Shown: positions 43,505-52,156 of the stretch, in pieces | How the letters are laid out: the number at the start of each line of letters is the position of its first letter | How positions within the stretch are numbered: position 1 is the first letter of the stretch | NCBI RefSeq assembly: GCF_001427605.1 | Contig: NZ_LMGZ01000023.1 | Location: 106,789-170,788, forward strand | Source: Devosia sp. Root635 | GTDB taxonomy: Bacteria; Pseudomonadota; Alphaproteobacteria; Rhizobiales; Devosiaceae | Direction: 5' to 3' | Length of the DNA stretch: 64,000 nucleotides | Position numbers and translations under genes: made by a program | Notes under the pieces: generated by a model | What the model saw: the letters and a program-made list of their open reading frames with translations, nothing else | Database searches by the model: none | Told to the model about the DNA's origin: nothing

Positions 43505-43527
43505 ATCACCGGGACAAGCCCGGTGAT
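43505..43527. repeat. CTTGT-loop palindrome (family 2), copy C (inverted)
   Basis: Stem ATCACCGGG / CCCGGTGAT with loop ACAAG, that is CTTGT on the other strand, flanked by the same GTC/CCAT borders in reverse. It lies 24 bases upstream of the GIY-YIG start. Confidence 0.85.
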
Positions 43528-43567
43528 GACGGTGGTTGGGGTATCACGCTAAATTCTCCACCCCGTC

Positions 43568-43590
43568 ATTGCCCGGCTGGTCCGGGCAAT
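43568..43590. repeat. CTTGT-loop palindrome (family 2), copy D
   Basis: Stem ATTGCCCGG / CCGGGCAAT with loop CTGGT, flanked by CGTC and CCAT. It lies 16 bases beyond the stop of the M16C peptidase gene. Confidence 0.85.
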
Positions 43591-43605
43591 CCATCCTTCA
43601 GCCGC

Positions 43606-46512
43606 TCACATAACCTTGCTCACCTCAAGCAGCCCCGGCCGCTTCTCGTTCGCCGCCGTGATCGCCGCTTCCCCACCCAGCACCACGACATGCCCATGCC
43701 GCGCCACGGCATCCACCGCCTCGGCCATGCGCCGGAAATCCGCAACACTGGTGCCTAGTATCTCATCCCGCCGCTGCTGCCGGATCGCATCGGTCGTCCC
43801 GGTCAACTGCCGCCACATCGAAGAATAGCCCTTGGCATCGGAGAATTCATACCCATCCACATCCCCGATCACCCCGATGATCGAGCGCGTCAGGTCATTC
43901 TCGCCAATCCCGGCCTTGAGCGCCTTGCTCGCCCCGTCATAGGCGTCCAGCGTCTTCAGCAGGTTCGGATCGCGATAGCTCAGGAACGAAAAGTTCCCCG
44001 ATGTCAGGTCGAACCGGCTCGACCCGCCATAGGCCCCGCCCTGCACCCGCACCTTGTCCCAGAGATAGGTCGTGTTAAGGAACTTCAGCACGACCGCCGA
44101 CGCGCCGGTCATTTCGAAGCCGAGCGCCCGCAGATTGGCCCCCTTGCCCACATAATTGACCTGCGCCGGAATGATCAGCCCCTCCGACTTCGGCGTATAG
44201 TCGATGGCCCAGTCAGCAAAGGCAAAATCCCCACTGGGCAGCCGCCCGAGGAAGCTCTCGATCTCGCCTTTGGCCCGGCTCCATAGTGCCCCGTCGGCCG
44301 TCACATTGACCACCATGCGACCGCGATTGAACAGCGTGTCGCGAATGCGTACCAGCGCCGCTTCGACACTGCCCCAATCGCTGTCGATTCGTTTCACCAG
44401 CTCGCGCAGGAAATTGAGATAGCTCACCCCGCCCAGTTGCTCGGCAATCCAGCTCGCCTCGGTCAGCCCGGCATTGAGCCGCGTATTGACGATGGCATTG
44501 CCGGCAGGCACCAGCCGCGCCTCGAAGCCGGCTTTTTCCTCCAGCGCCATCTGCTTGAACCGCGCCTTGTTATCCAGCCGCGCATCGAGCAGCACATCGC
44601 CCATGATGGCGAGCATTTCTTCATGCTTGTCCGGCACCGCCTTGCCCGACAGGAAAAACCACGCCGCGCTGCCATCGCTGCCCTGCCGCGACGACAGGCC
44701 CCGATGCTGCGCAATGCCGCCGGTCGAGCGTCCGATGCGCTGCGTCAGCGACACGAAATCTTCCTTGCTCGTGCCCGTCTGCAGCAGCGCCCGCCCGAAT
44801 AGCGGCAGATAGGGCAAAAGCGCCTTGTCCAGCACATGCAGGTCAAAGCCCAGGTCGAGATAGACGATTCCCAGCGTCGGCAGGTCGTGATAAAACAGCC
44901 GCGCCTCGCCCAGATGCCCTGTCTCGATCGGCACCGTGCGCGATTCCCGCGGCAAATCCTCCAAACCAAGCGTCGGAATCTTCGCCAGCAGCGCCGGATC
45001 GTCCACCTCTTCCTGCAACGCCCTGAGCCGCTCCGTCTCGGCGACAGTGGCTTGCAGCGCCGTCTCATCCAGCCGGGCCCGCACCCCAGCCAGAATCTCG
45101 GCCTCCTTCGCCGCCTCCCGCGCGCCCTGCTCCGGGTCGGCGCTCAGCGTCACCGTGGTCCTGTGCATATTGTCGAGAAACAGCCGGCGGATTTCGCCGG
45201 CGAAATGCCCCTTGCCAGCCTTGTCCTTCAGCGCCGCCAGCGCGTCCTCGAACTTGAGCTGCCCCAGCGGATCGCCCTCATGCAGCCACGTCCCCAGCGC
45301 GTTGAACATATAGACCATGCCGCGCGGATAGGAGCCGGTATTGTTCTCGCGCAGCGAAAACTCGAATGTATTGGCCGCCGCCTCAAGCTGCTCGGCCGCA
45401 AAGCCCTTTTGCGCGATCTCCTCCAGCGTCGACAGGATCAGCGCCTCGATCCTTGCACCATCAGCGGGGTCGATCCCCTTCATGCCAAAGCTCGCCATCG
45501 GCTGCCGCAATCCGGCGCCGATGCCACCCCCCGTCATGCCCTCGCCCAGCCCGCTCTCGGTCAGCGCCTTGCGCAAAGGCGCCGCCGGATTGCCCGCCAG
45601 CAGATAGCTCAGCATGCCATGGCTCAGCGCCTCGGTGCGGTCCTCGGGCGGGTCGATCATCCAGTTGACCGATACCATCCCGTCCCGCGCCTTGCCCCCA
45701 TCCTTGGTCCCGGCATAAGTCGCCACCACCGACCGCGGCGCATTGAAGCGCGGCTGCAGCTTCACCTCGGCATCGACAGGTGCCCGCTCGAACTGCGAAA
45801 AATATTCATCCAGGATCGCCAGGCGCTGCCCCGCATCGTCATCGCCGGAGAAGAACGCCCGCGTATTGGACGGATGATAGAAGGTCTGGTGAAAGCGCTT
45901 GAACTGCGCGTAGCTCAGCTCGGGAATGGCCTTGGGATCGCCCCCCGAACTCTTGCCATAGGTCACATCGGGATAAAGCGAGCGCTGCGAAATATCGCGC
46001 ATCACCGCATCGGGCGATGAAAACACGCCCTTCATCTCATTGAACACCACGCCCTTGTAGACCAGCGGACTCGCGCTATCCTCCAGTTCGTAATGCCACC
46101 CCTCCTGCCGGAACGTGTCCTCCGAAATCAGCGGAAAGAACACCGCGTCCAGATACACATCGACGAGGTTATAAAAGTCCTTGAGGTTCTGGCTGGCCAC
46201 CGGATAGGCCGTCTTGTCCGGGAAGGTCATGGCATTGAGGAATGTATTCAGGCTCCCCTTGATCAGCTCCACGAACGGCTTCTTGACCGGATATTTCCGG
46301 CTTCCGCACAGCACAGAATGCTCAAGAATATGTGCAACCCCGGTCGAATCCTCGGGCGGCGTCTTGAAGGTGATGCCGAACACCTTGTTCTCGTCGTCAT
46401 TGACCAGGCTCAGCACCTCCGCCCCGGTCTTGATATGCCGAAAGAGCAGCGCCTGGCTGTTCACCTCCGCGATATGCTCGTCGCGGACCAGTTCGAATGC
46501 GGGGTGGGACAT
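43606..46512 (-). CDS. M16C metallopeptidase (presequence protease / PreP-like)
   Basis: A 968-residue zinc peptidase with inverted motif HILEH at 61-65 (His61, Glu64, His65). The context KTPPEDSTGVAHILEHSVLCGSRKYPVKKPF is the M16C/PreP signature. The protein should form a two-half chamber that degrades unstructured peptides; no signal peptide is visible, so a cytoplasmic place is likely. Length equals the family's ~970. It is convergent with nothing and ends next to a palindrome. Confidence 0.94.
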   Translation of the reverse strand: MSHPAFELVRDEHIAEVNSQALLFRHIKTGAEVLSLVNDDENKVFGITFKTPPEDSTGVAHILEHSVLCGSRKYPVKKPFVELIKGSLNTFLNAMTFPDKTAYPVASQNLKDFYNLVDVYLDAVFFPLISEDTFRQEGWHYELEDSASPLVYKGVVFNEMKGVFSSPDAVMRDISQRSLYPDVTYGKSSGGDPKAIPELSYAQFKRFHQTFYHPSNTRAFFSGDDDAGQRLAILDEYFSQFERAPVDAEVKLQPRFNAPRSVVATYAGTKDGGKARDGMVSVNWMIDPPEDRTEALSHGMLSYLLAGNPAAPLRKALTESGLGEGMTGGGIGAGLRQPMASFGMKGIDPADGARIEALILSTLEEIAQKGFAAEQLEAAANTFEFSLRENNTGSYPRGMVYMFNALGTWLHEGDPLGQLKFEDALAALKDKAGKGHFAGEIRRLFLDNMHRTTVTLSADPEQGAREAAKEAEILAGVRARLDETALQATVAETERLRALQEEVDDPALLAKIPTLGLEDLPRESRTVPIETGHLGEARLFYHDLPTLGIVYLDLGFDLHVLDKALLPYLPLFGRALLQTGTSKEDFVSLTQRIGRSTGGIAQHRGLSSRQGSDGSAAWFFLSGKAVPDKHEEMLAIMGDVLLDARLDNKARFKQMALEEKAGFEARLVPAGNAIVNTRLNAGLTEASWIAEQLGGVSYLNFLRELVKRIDSDWGSVEAALVRIRDTLFNRGRMVVNVTADGALWSRAKGEIESFLGRLPSGDFAFADWAIDYTPKSEGLIIPAQVNYVGKGANLRALGFEMTGASAVVLKFLNTTYLWDKVRVQGGAYGGSSRFDLTSGNFSFLSYRDPNLLKTLDAYDGASKALKAGIGENDLTRSIIGVIGDVDGYEFSDAKGYSSMWRQLTGTTDAIRQQRRDEILGTSVADFRRMAEAVDAVARHGHVVVLGGEAAITAANEKRPGLLEVSKVM

Positions 46513-46583
46513 GGAAATTCTCGGAAGGGTTCTTGTTGTTGGGCAACAACGTAGGGACGTGAAGCACGATCCGCTAGGGGCGT

Positions 46584-46708
46584 CACGACCTCGTGGTTCG
46601 AGGCGCCGAAAAGGCGCACCTCACCATGAGGGCTACTGCGACCGCCGCGTGTTTTGAGACCTCATGGTGAGGTGCGAGCCCTTCGCGAGCCTCGAACCAC
46701 GAGGGCGG
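46584..46708. repeat. Family-4 long inverted repeat, second copy
   Basis: Arms CCTCGTGGTTCGAGGCG and GGCGCACCTCACCATGAGG facing CCTCATGGTGAGGTGCGAGC and GCCTCGAACCACGAGG. It lies between the M16C start and the aldo/keto reductase stop, which is six bases away. Confidence 0.88.
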
Positions 46709-46713
46709 GCTCG

Positions 46714-47688
46714 CTAAACCCCGCCCCTGATCTCCGGCTTCACCTCGCGTTCATACCATTCCCCCAGCTGCCCCATCAGCGCCGGGAACAGGCTCTTCTG
46801 TTCGCTCGCCGCGACATTGTCCGCCAGTTGGCCGGGCTTGCTCACCCCCGCGATGACCGTGCTCACCTGCGGATGATCGAGAATCCACCGCAGCGCAAAC
46901 TGGCTCATCGGCAGGGCCTCGGGCGCCAGCCCGCGCAATTCGGCGACCAGCTCCACCCCGCGCTCGAAGCGGATGCCCGAAAACGTCTCGCCCACCGAAA
47001 AAGCCTCGCCATCGGCATTGTAATTGCGGTGGTCGCTGGCATCGAACCGCGTCGTCTTGTCGAATTTGCCGCTCAGCAATCCGCTGGCCAGCGGCAGCCG
47101 CACGATGATGCCGACATTGCGCTCCGCCGCTTTCGGCAGCAATTCCCTGGCCGCATCCTGCCGGAACAGGTTGAAGATGATCTGCAGCGTGGCACACCCC
47201 TCCTGCTCCAGGCAGATCAGACCTTCCTCGATTGTCTCGACGCTGGCGCCCCAGTGCCGCACCAGCCCCTCGGCCTTCAGCTGATCCATCCAGCCGAAAA
47301 TCCGCCCCTCGCGCAGAACCTCGGTCGGCACGCAATGTAGTTGCGCCAGATCGAGGCTGGCCACGCCCAGCCGCTCCGCCGATCCCTTGAGGCTCGCCCG
47401 AATGCCCTCCAGCGAATAATTGTCGGGAAACAGCCCGCCGCCGCGCCCCAGCTTGGTCGCCACATGCACGCCGGGCCCCTTGCCATGCCCGCCGATGCGG
47501 CTTTCGCTCAGCCCGCCGCCATAGACGTCGGCGGTGTCCCAGAACGTCACGCCCGCGTCGTTCGCCGCATCGAGAATGGCCCCGGCCGTCTCGTCGCCCA
47601 CCGGCCCGAAATCGCCACCAAGCTGCCAGCAGCCCAGCCCGATTTCGCTGACCTCATAGCCCGTCTTGCCCAGCGTCCGTGTCTTCAT
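46714..47688 (-). CDS. Aldo/keto reductase
   Basis: A 324-residue NADPH-dependent reductase with the full catalytic tetrad: Asp51, Tyr56 (DTADVYGGG), Lys79 (VATKLGR) and His118 (LAQLHCVP). The C-terminal cofactor region SQFALRWILDHPQVSTVIAGVSKPGQL is typical. ATG 47688 (MKTRTLGKTGYEVSEIGLG) is the family start and overlaps the end of the ABC exporter gene by 35 bases, so it is probably co-transcribed with it. Substrate unknown. Confidence 0.92.
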   Translation of the reverse strand: MKTRTLGKTGYEVSEIGLGCWQLGGDFGPVGDETAGAILDAANDAGVTFWDTADVYGGGLSESRIGGHGKGPGVHVATKLGRGGGLFPDNYSLEGIRASLKGSAERLGVASLDLAQLHCVPTEVLREGRIFGWMDQLKAEGLVRHWGASVETIEEGLICLEQEGCATLQIIFNLFRQDAARELLPKAAERNVGIIVRLPLASGLLSGKFDKTTRFDASDHRNYNADGEAFSVGETFSGIRFERGVELVAELRGLAPEALPMSQFALRWILDHPQVSTVIAGVSKPGQLADNVAASEQKSLFPALMGQLGEWYEREVKPEIRGGV

Positions 47689-49375
47689 TGCCTTTGTCCT
47701 CGCTTGTCGACGCCGAGCCCCCGGCCAGCGCCACCACATTGTCGCCTGCCCCGATGACGCTGCGCCTATGGGTAATGGCCAGGATCGTCACCCGATCCAC
47801 CAGCCGGCGCAGCTCACCCATGATTTCGCCTTCGGTCCGCTCATCGAGCGCCGAACTGGCTTCGTCGAAGAACAACACCTTGGGCCGTCCGTAAAGGGCC
47901 CGTGCGATGGAAATGCGCTGCCTTTCCCCGCCCGAAAGCTTGAGCCCCCGCTCGCCCACCGTGGTCGCGAAGCCGTCCGGCAGGGCCTCGATGAAGTCCA
48001 GGATCGAGGCCTGCGCCGCCGCCTCGCGCAGCCGCACCGGGTCATGTATCCGCCCCAGCACGATATTGGCCTCGATGCTGTCATTGAGCAGCATCACGTC
48101 CTGCGGCACCACGCCGACCTGGCTGTACCAGCTCTCCCGGTCGAGCCCCGCCAGGTCCACCCCATCCACCGTGATCCGCCCTTCGGTCGGCTCCAGCGAT
48201 TTCAGCGCCAGCTTGAACAGTGTCGATTTGCCCGAGCCGGTATTGCCGGTGATAAAGGTGATGACCCCCGGCGCCGCGGCAAAACTGACATCGCGCAAAG
48301 TCTGCCGCTCGCCGAAGCGAAAGCCCACTCCCTCGAATACCAGCCGCCCCTCGCCGTCGGCCAGCGCGGCGCCGCCCTGCGCCGCCCGGTCGTCCGGCAC
48401 ATTCCACATCCTGGCGAAAGGGGTGAACCGCACCACCGAACGCATCACGTCGTCGATGGCAATGCCGATCATCTCGAAGGGCTGGTTGAGCTGGATCAGC
48501 ATCAGGTTGATGAGCACGATGTCGCCCACGCTGAGCTGTCCCGCCTCGAACCGCGGCAGCAGCAGCACGAAGGTCACCGCCAGCTGGGTGCCCAGGGCCG
48601 CCCCGAACACGCCCGCCAGCAGGATGCGCCGCCTGGCCCAGCCATGCCAGGAGCGCCGCGACAGGTCGGCCTTTTCGGCGAAGCGCCGGCTGATCCAGCG
48701 GTCACCGTTGAAATAGCGCAGGGTCTCCATGGCGTTGACGGCATTGCCCACGAAGCGCGCATTGTCCTGGTTGGCCTCGATCGCCCGGTCAAGCAATTGC
48801 CGGGTCCAGCGATTGGCAATGTAAGTGAGCGTGACAAAGACCACGCCATAGATTCCCACGATGGCGACAATCTCGAGATTGATCACCGCACCCAGTAGCG
48901 CAATGGCCAGCGCGATCTGGGTGGCGCCGGGAATGAAGACGATGATCGCCAGTTGCAGGATGATGGCGACGGCCGTCTGCCCCTCGCCGCGCGCCGACTG
49001 GATTTCCACCGGATTGTGCTCGATGAAGAAGCTGCCCGGCTTGCGCAGCAGCGCCGCGAAAAAGCTCGTCGCCGCGACAAAATTGAGATTCTCCGCCGCC
49101 ATGGTGGAGAGGAAATTCACCGAATAGCCCAGCACCTGCCCCAGCCCGCGCATCACCGCATAGCCCACGAACATCCAGGCAAGGCCCGTCGGCAGGTCGC
49201 TCACCCCCAGCACATCGACCAGGCGCGAAAAGACATAGGGCGTCGCTATGCCGACAACCGAGGAACCCAGCACCACCACCGCGATGCCCGCCAGCATCCA
49301 CCTGGCCTCGGCCAGGAACCGGCCAAAGATCGACTTGAGCGCCGGCAAGGCACTCGTCCAGTCCGGCTTGCTCAT
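47654..49375 (-). CDS. ABC exporter, fused membrane and ATPase half-transporter
   Basis: A 573-residue half-transporter: about six membrane helices in residues 25-310, then an ATPase domain with Walker A GNTGSGKST, signature LSGGERQRISIARAL, and Walker B VLFFDEASSALDERT. A polar tail (STSEDKGNEDTDAGQDGL) ends the protein. It should work as a homodimer, or with a partner not in this window. ATG 49375 has AGGA seven bases upstream. Substrate unknown; the 35-base overlap with the reductase gene hints at a joint role. Confidence 0.9.
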   Translation of the reverse strand: MSKPDWTSALPALKSIFGRFLAEARWMLAGIAVVVLGSSVVGIATPYVFSRLVDVLGVSDLPTGLAWMFVGYAVMRGLGQVLGYSVNFLSTMAAENLNFVAATSFFAALLRKPGSFFIEHNPVEIQSARGEGQTAVAIILQLAIIVFIPGATQIALAIALLGAVINLEIVAIVGIYGVVFVTLTYIANRWTRQLLDRAIEANQDNARFVGNAVNAMETLRYFNGDRWISRRFAEKADLSRRSWHGWARRRILLAGVFGAALGTQLAVTFVLLLPRFEAGQLSVGDIVLINLMLIQLNQPFEMIGIAIDDVMRSVVRFTPFARMWNVPDDRAAQGGAALADGEGRLVFEGVGFRFGERQTLRDVSFAAAPGVITFITGNTGSGKSTLFKLALKSLEPTEGRITVDGVDLAGLDRESWYSQVGVVPQDVMLLNDSIEANIVLGRIHDPVRLREAAAQASILDFIEALPDGFATTVGERGLKLSGGERQRISIARALYGRPKVLFFDEASSALDERTEGEIMGELRRLVDRVTILAITHRRSVIGAGDNVVALAGGSASTSEDKGNEDTDAGQDGL

Positions 49376-49485
49376 TGGGCATCCTGGGGGGGCGACGGGC
49401 GGACAAACTGACCGCACAGGCCGACATGGTCAACCCTGGATAGCCCGCCCAGTGGCGTGGAAGCGCACCAGAATGCCGGGCTTTC

Positions 49486-49630
49486 CCACCCTCCCCCTTG
49501 AGGGGAGGGTAGCGCAGCTCGGGCTGCAAGCCCGTAGCGAAGCTAGGGAGGGGGTGTCGAAGTATCCGCAAGCGTTGCGTCCATGGCAGCCTCAACACCC
49601 CTCGATCCCCCTCAAGGGGGAGGGAGGCGA
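49486..49630. repeat. Family-1 palindrome, inverted pair
   Basis: Left unit CACCCTCCCCCTTGAGGGGAGGG with long tail ending GGGGGTGTCGA; inverted right unit with CCCCTCAAGGGGGAGGG. It fills most of the 324-base gap between the ABC exporter start and the GntR gene stop; nothing else is visible there. Confidence 0.85.
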
Positions 49631-49699
49631 AAGAACCGAGACCTCCGATGCCTGTCAGTGAACACTTTCACAAAGTCAGGCAGCATATCGGCCGGCGCG

Positions 49700-50371
49700 C
49701 TACTCGAAATAATCCGGGTGATCGCTGATCGTCTGCGTCAGCAGCAGCTCGGCCCGCGCCAGATGCGCCCGCATCGCCGCCTCGGCCCCGGTGACATCGC
49801 CTGCGCCCACCGCCGCGGCAATCGCCTTGTGCTCGCCAATGGCCACCTGCGACGATGACACGCCCAGTGTCAGGTAGCGCACCCGGTCGAGCTGCATCTT
49901 GTGGTCGTCGATCAGCTGCCACGCATATTCCACCCCCGCAAGCCGCGCCAGCGTGCGGTGAAACAGCTCATCCAGCGTGTGGAAGCGCCGGCTGTCATCG
50001 GCGCTCGAGGCGGCCTCCTGCTCGGCAATCAGCTCGCCCAGCACCGCCTTGGCCTCGCCCGGATGGCTGGCGACGCGGCGGATAATCTCCACCTCGATGC
50101 TCTCGCGGATGAAGCGGCTCTGCCGCACCCCCTCGGGCGAGATTTTCTTGACCACCGTGGCCCGCTTGGGCCGGATCAGCAGCAGCCCCTGCTGCGCCAG
50201 CCGGATGAAAGCCTCGCGCACCGGCTGGCGCGATACGCCATAGCGGCCGGCAATATCGCTCTCGGAAATCACGTCGCCGGGTTTCAGCGCCATGGTCACG
50301 ATATCGTCGCGCAGCGCGCCGACGACGCGCAGCGCCATGGTTTCCTCACTCGCCTCGAGCACGCTGGCCAC
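49700..50371 (-). CDS. GntR family regulator (FadR/FCD subfamily)
   Basis: A 223-residue regulator: N-terminal winged helix (LKPGDVISESDIAGRYGVSRQPVREAFIRLAQQGLLLIRPKRATVV) and an all-helical FCD ligand domain with metal-type His residues (FHTLDELFHRTLARLAG, EHKAIAAAV, MRAHL). I start at GTG 50371; ATG 50338 is an alternative. It follows the Gfo/Idh oxidoreductase gene by 150 bases on the same strand, with a family-3 hairpin between. It probably controls that gene. Confidence 0.9.
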   Translation of the reverse strand: MASVLEASEETMALRVVGALRDDIVTMALKPGDVISESDIAGRYGVSRQPVREAFIRLAQQGLLLIRPKRATVVKKISPEGVRQSRFIRESIEVEIIRRVASHPGEAKAVLGELIAEQEAASSADDSRRFHTLDELFHRTLARLAGVEYAWQLIDDHKMQLDRVRYLTLGVSSSQVAIGEHKAIAAAVGAGDVTGAEAAMRAHLARAELLLTQTISDHPDYFE

Positions 50372-50451
50372 TTCCCTGATTCCTCTCCCCGACCAGAGCC
50401 GGATATCGCCCACAACGCTCCCCCCAATAGCAGGCTTCCACAGGATTCTCT

Positions 50452-50502
50452 TTACCTCTCCCTTCGGGGTCGGCGCACAGCGCCGGGTGAGGGGGCCTTC
50501 CC
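50452..50502. repeat. Family-3 palindrome, single unit
   Basis: ACCTCTCCCTTCGGGGTCGG, then GCCGGGTGAGGGGGCCTTCC, the same module order as at 37055. It lies between the oxidoreductase and GntR genes. Confidence 0.65.
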
Positions 50503-50521
50503 TTTCGACCACCCAGCCTCC

Positions 50522-51832
50522 CTACAGGTCTATCCCCGCCTCCTTCAGCATCGCATCCACAAACACCCGCTCCCCATTCCGCGCGATCGACTGGTTCGCC
50601 GCGATCCCTGTCAAAATCGACCATGCCCCCGACACCTGGTCCGAAGCGCGGCCATATTTGTCCGCCTCCATCCCCTCGGGATCGAACAGATAGCCCAGCA
50701 TGATCGGGTCGGCGCCGCCATGGCTGCCCTTGCCCTGCCACACATCGAGCTTCTGCGGCAGCCCGCCCGCCAGGTGCAGTTCGGTGGTCACCGCCTCCAC
50801 TTCCTCGGCGCCGCCGCGTTCGCGATGGCCGCCGGCAAACACGCCATGCACCTCGATATGGCGATGCGTCAGCTCGCCCTTGGTGCCGTGGAATTTCACC
50901 TCCAGCCCTTCCCAGGGCGAATAGGCCACCAGCGTATAGTTCAGCGACGTCCCCGACGCATATTGCGCCTGCACCTGCATCGTATCCTCGATGGTGATGT
51001 CGGCCGCGAACACGCATTTGTCGCGCCAGTAGCCGTCATCCTCCTCGGCATCGAGGTAGAGTTCCTTCAGCGGCTCGTCCGCTTCCAGGTCCATGTAGAA
51101 ATCGCATTTGCTGGCCACCGGGCAGGTGTGGCAGCGCTCCGAATGGCCTTCCAGCCCCAGCTTCACCGCCATGTCCGGCGTGTAGAAATCCCGCTTGCCG
51201 GTAGCACTCACGCTTTTCGGCGTCGAGGCGGCCCACCAGTTGAGCAGGTCGAAATGGTGCGTCGATTTATGCACCAGCAGCCCGCCCGATTTATCCTTGT
51301 AGCGGTGCCAGCGGCGGAAATAGTCGGCCCCATGCACCCGGTCGAGATACCAGCGGAAATCGATCGCGGTAATGTCCCCGATCGTCCCGTTCATCAGGAT
51401 TTCCTTGAGCTGCGTCCGCGCCGGCGAATAGCGGTAGTTGAAGGTCACCGTCACCTTCTTGCCGGTTTCGCGCTGCGCATCCATGATGCGCTTGAGCTTG
51501 TTGACGTCGATCGTCATCGGCTTTTCGGTCATGACATTGCGGCCGGCCCGCAGCGCCCGCACGATATACTCGTCATGCAGATAATCCGGCGTGGTGACGA
51601 TCACCGTGTCCGGATCCTGCTCAGCCAGCATCTTGTCGAAATCTTCAGCCAGATAGGTGGCAATGCCGTTGCCGCCTTTGTCGGGCACCTTGTTGGCGCT
51701 GAGCGCCAGCCGGCTCTGGTTCACGTCGCACAGCCCCACCAGTTCAGCGCTTTCGGCATGGGTGATGGCGACCGCGTCGCGGAACATCTGGTGACGCCCG
51801 CCGGTCCCGACAATGGCGAATTTCTTGGTCAT
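50522..51832 (-). CDS. Gfo/Idh/MocA family oxidoreductase with a cysteine cluster
   Basis: A 436-residue NAD(P)-dependent sugar-type dehydrogenase. Rossmann start AIVGTGGRHQMF, the EKPMT catalytic-lysine motif at about 104-107, and SGGLLVHKSTHHFDLLNWW with probable catalytic His residues near 188-193. An insertion at 230-246 holds Cys234, Cys237 and Cys243 (CHTCPVASKC), suggesting a bound metal or cluster. ATG 51832 gives the family start; an upstream ATG (51889) is possible and neither has a clear ribosome site. The GntR regulator is downstream. Substrate unknown. Confidence 0.88.
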   Translation of the reverse strand: MTKKFAIVGTGGRHQMFRDAVAITHAESAELVGLCDVNQSRLALSANKVPDKGGNGIATYLAEDFDKMLAEQDPDTVIVTTPDYLHDEYIVRALRAGRNVMTEKPMTIDVNKLKRIMDAQRETGKKVTVTFNYRYSPARTQLKEILMNGTIGDITAIDFRWYLDRVHGADYFRRWHRYKDKSGGLLVHKSTHHFDLLNWWAASTPKSVSATGKRDFYTPDMAVKLGLEGHSERCHTCPVASKCDFYMDLEADEPLKELYLDAEEDDGYWRDKCVFAADITIEDTMQVQAQYASGTSLNYTLVAYSPWEGLEVKFHGTKGELTHRHIEVHGVFAGGHRERGGAEEVEAVTTELHLAGGLPQKLDVWQGKGSHGGADPIMLGYLFDPEGMEADKYGRASDQVSGAWSILTGIAANQSIARNGERVFVDAMLKEAGIDL

Positions 51833-51896
51833 GATAGGATGGGGTCTTGCTGCTGAAAGAGGGCCGAACCGGCCGGTTACATCTTCCATACAAGAT

Positions 51897-51907
51897 TGAT
51901 CATATCA
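51897..51907. promoter_or_regulatory. Palindrome TGAT-CAT-ATCA upstream of the oxidoreductase gene
   Basis: TGATCATATCA is a perfect 4+3+4 inverted repeat in an AT-rich patch 65 bases upstream of the start at 51832. The size fits FCD-type GntR operators, so the downstream GntR protein is the natural candidate. Confidence 0.45.
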
Positions 51908-51969
51908 CAGCAGGTGTCAATCGCCTCTTCATCGCCGGCTCTCCCCCGCGTGTTCATTTCGAACGTCAC

Positions 51970-52118
51970 GCTATCGGCTCCTGCCCACCCTCCCCTCTGA
52001 GGGGAGGGTAGCGACGCCTGGCCTGCAGGGCCTTGGCAAAGCTGGGGAGGGGGTGGTTCTGTGGATCTCCGACGGACCCCCTCCCTCATTCCCTCCCCTC
52101 AAGGGGGAGGGAGGCGAT
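51970..52118. repeat. Family-1 palindrome, inverted pair
   Basis: Left unit starts CGCTATCGGCTCCTGCCCAC, the same leader as at 10857, then the hairpin and GGCCTGCAGGGCC stem; inverted right unit CCCTCCCCTCAAGGGGGAGGG. It fills most of the 324-base gap between the oxidoreductase start region and the secreted protein gene. Confidence 0.85.
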
Positions 52119-52156
52119 GAACACAGCCATCACAATCTGCACTGCGGTCAGGGGAC

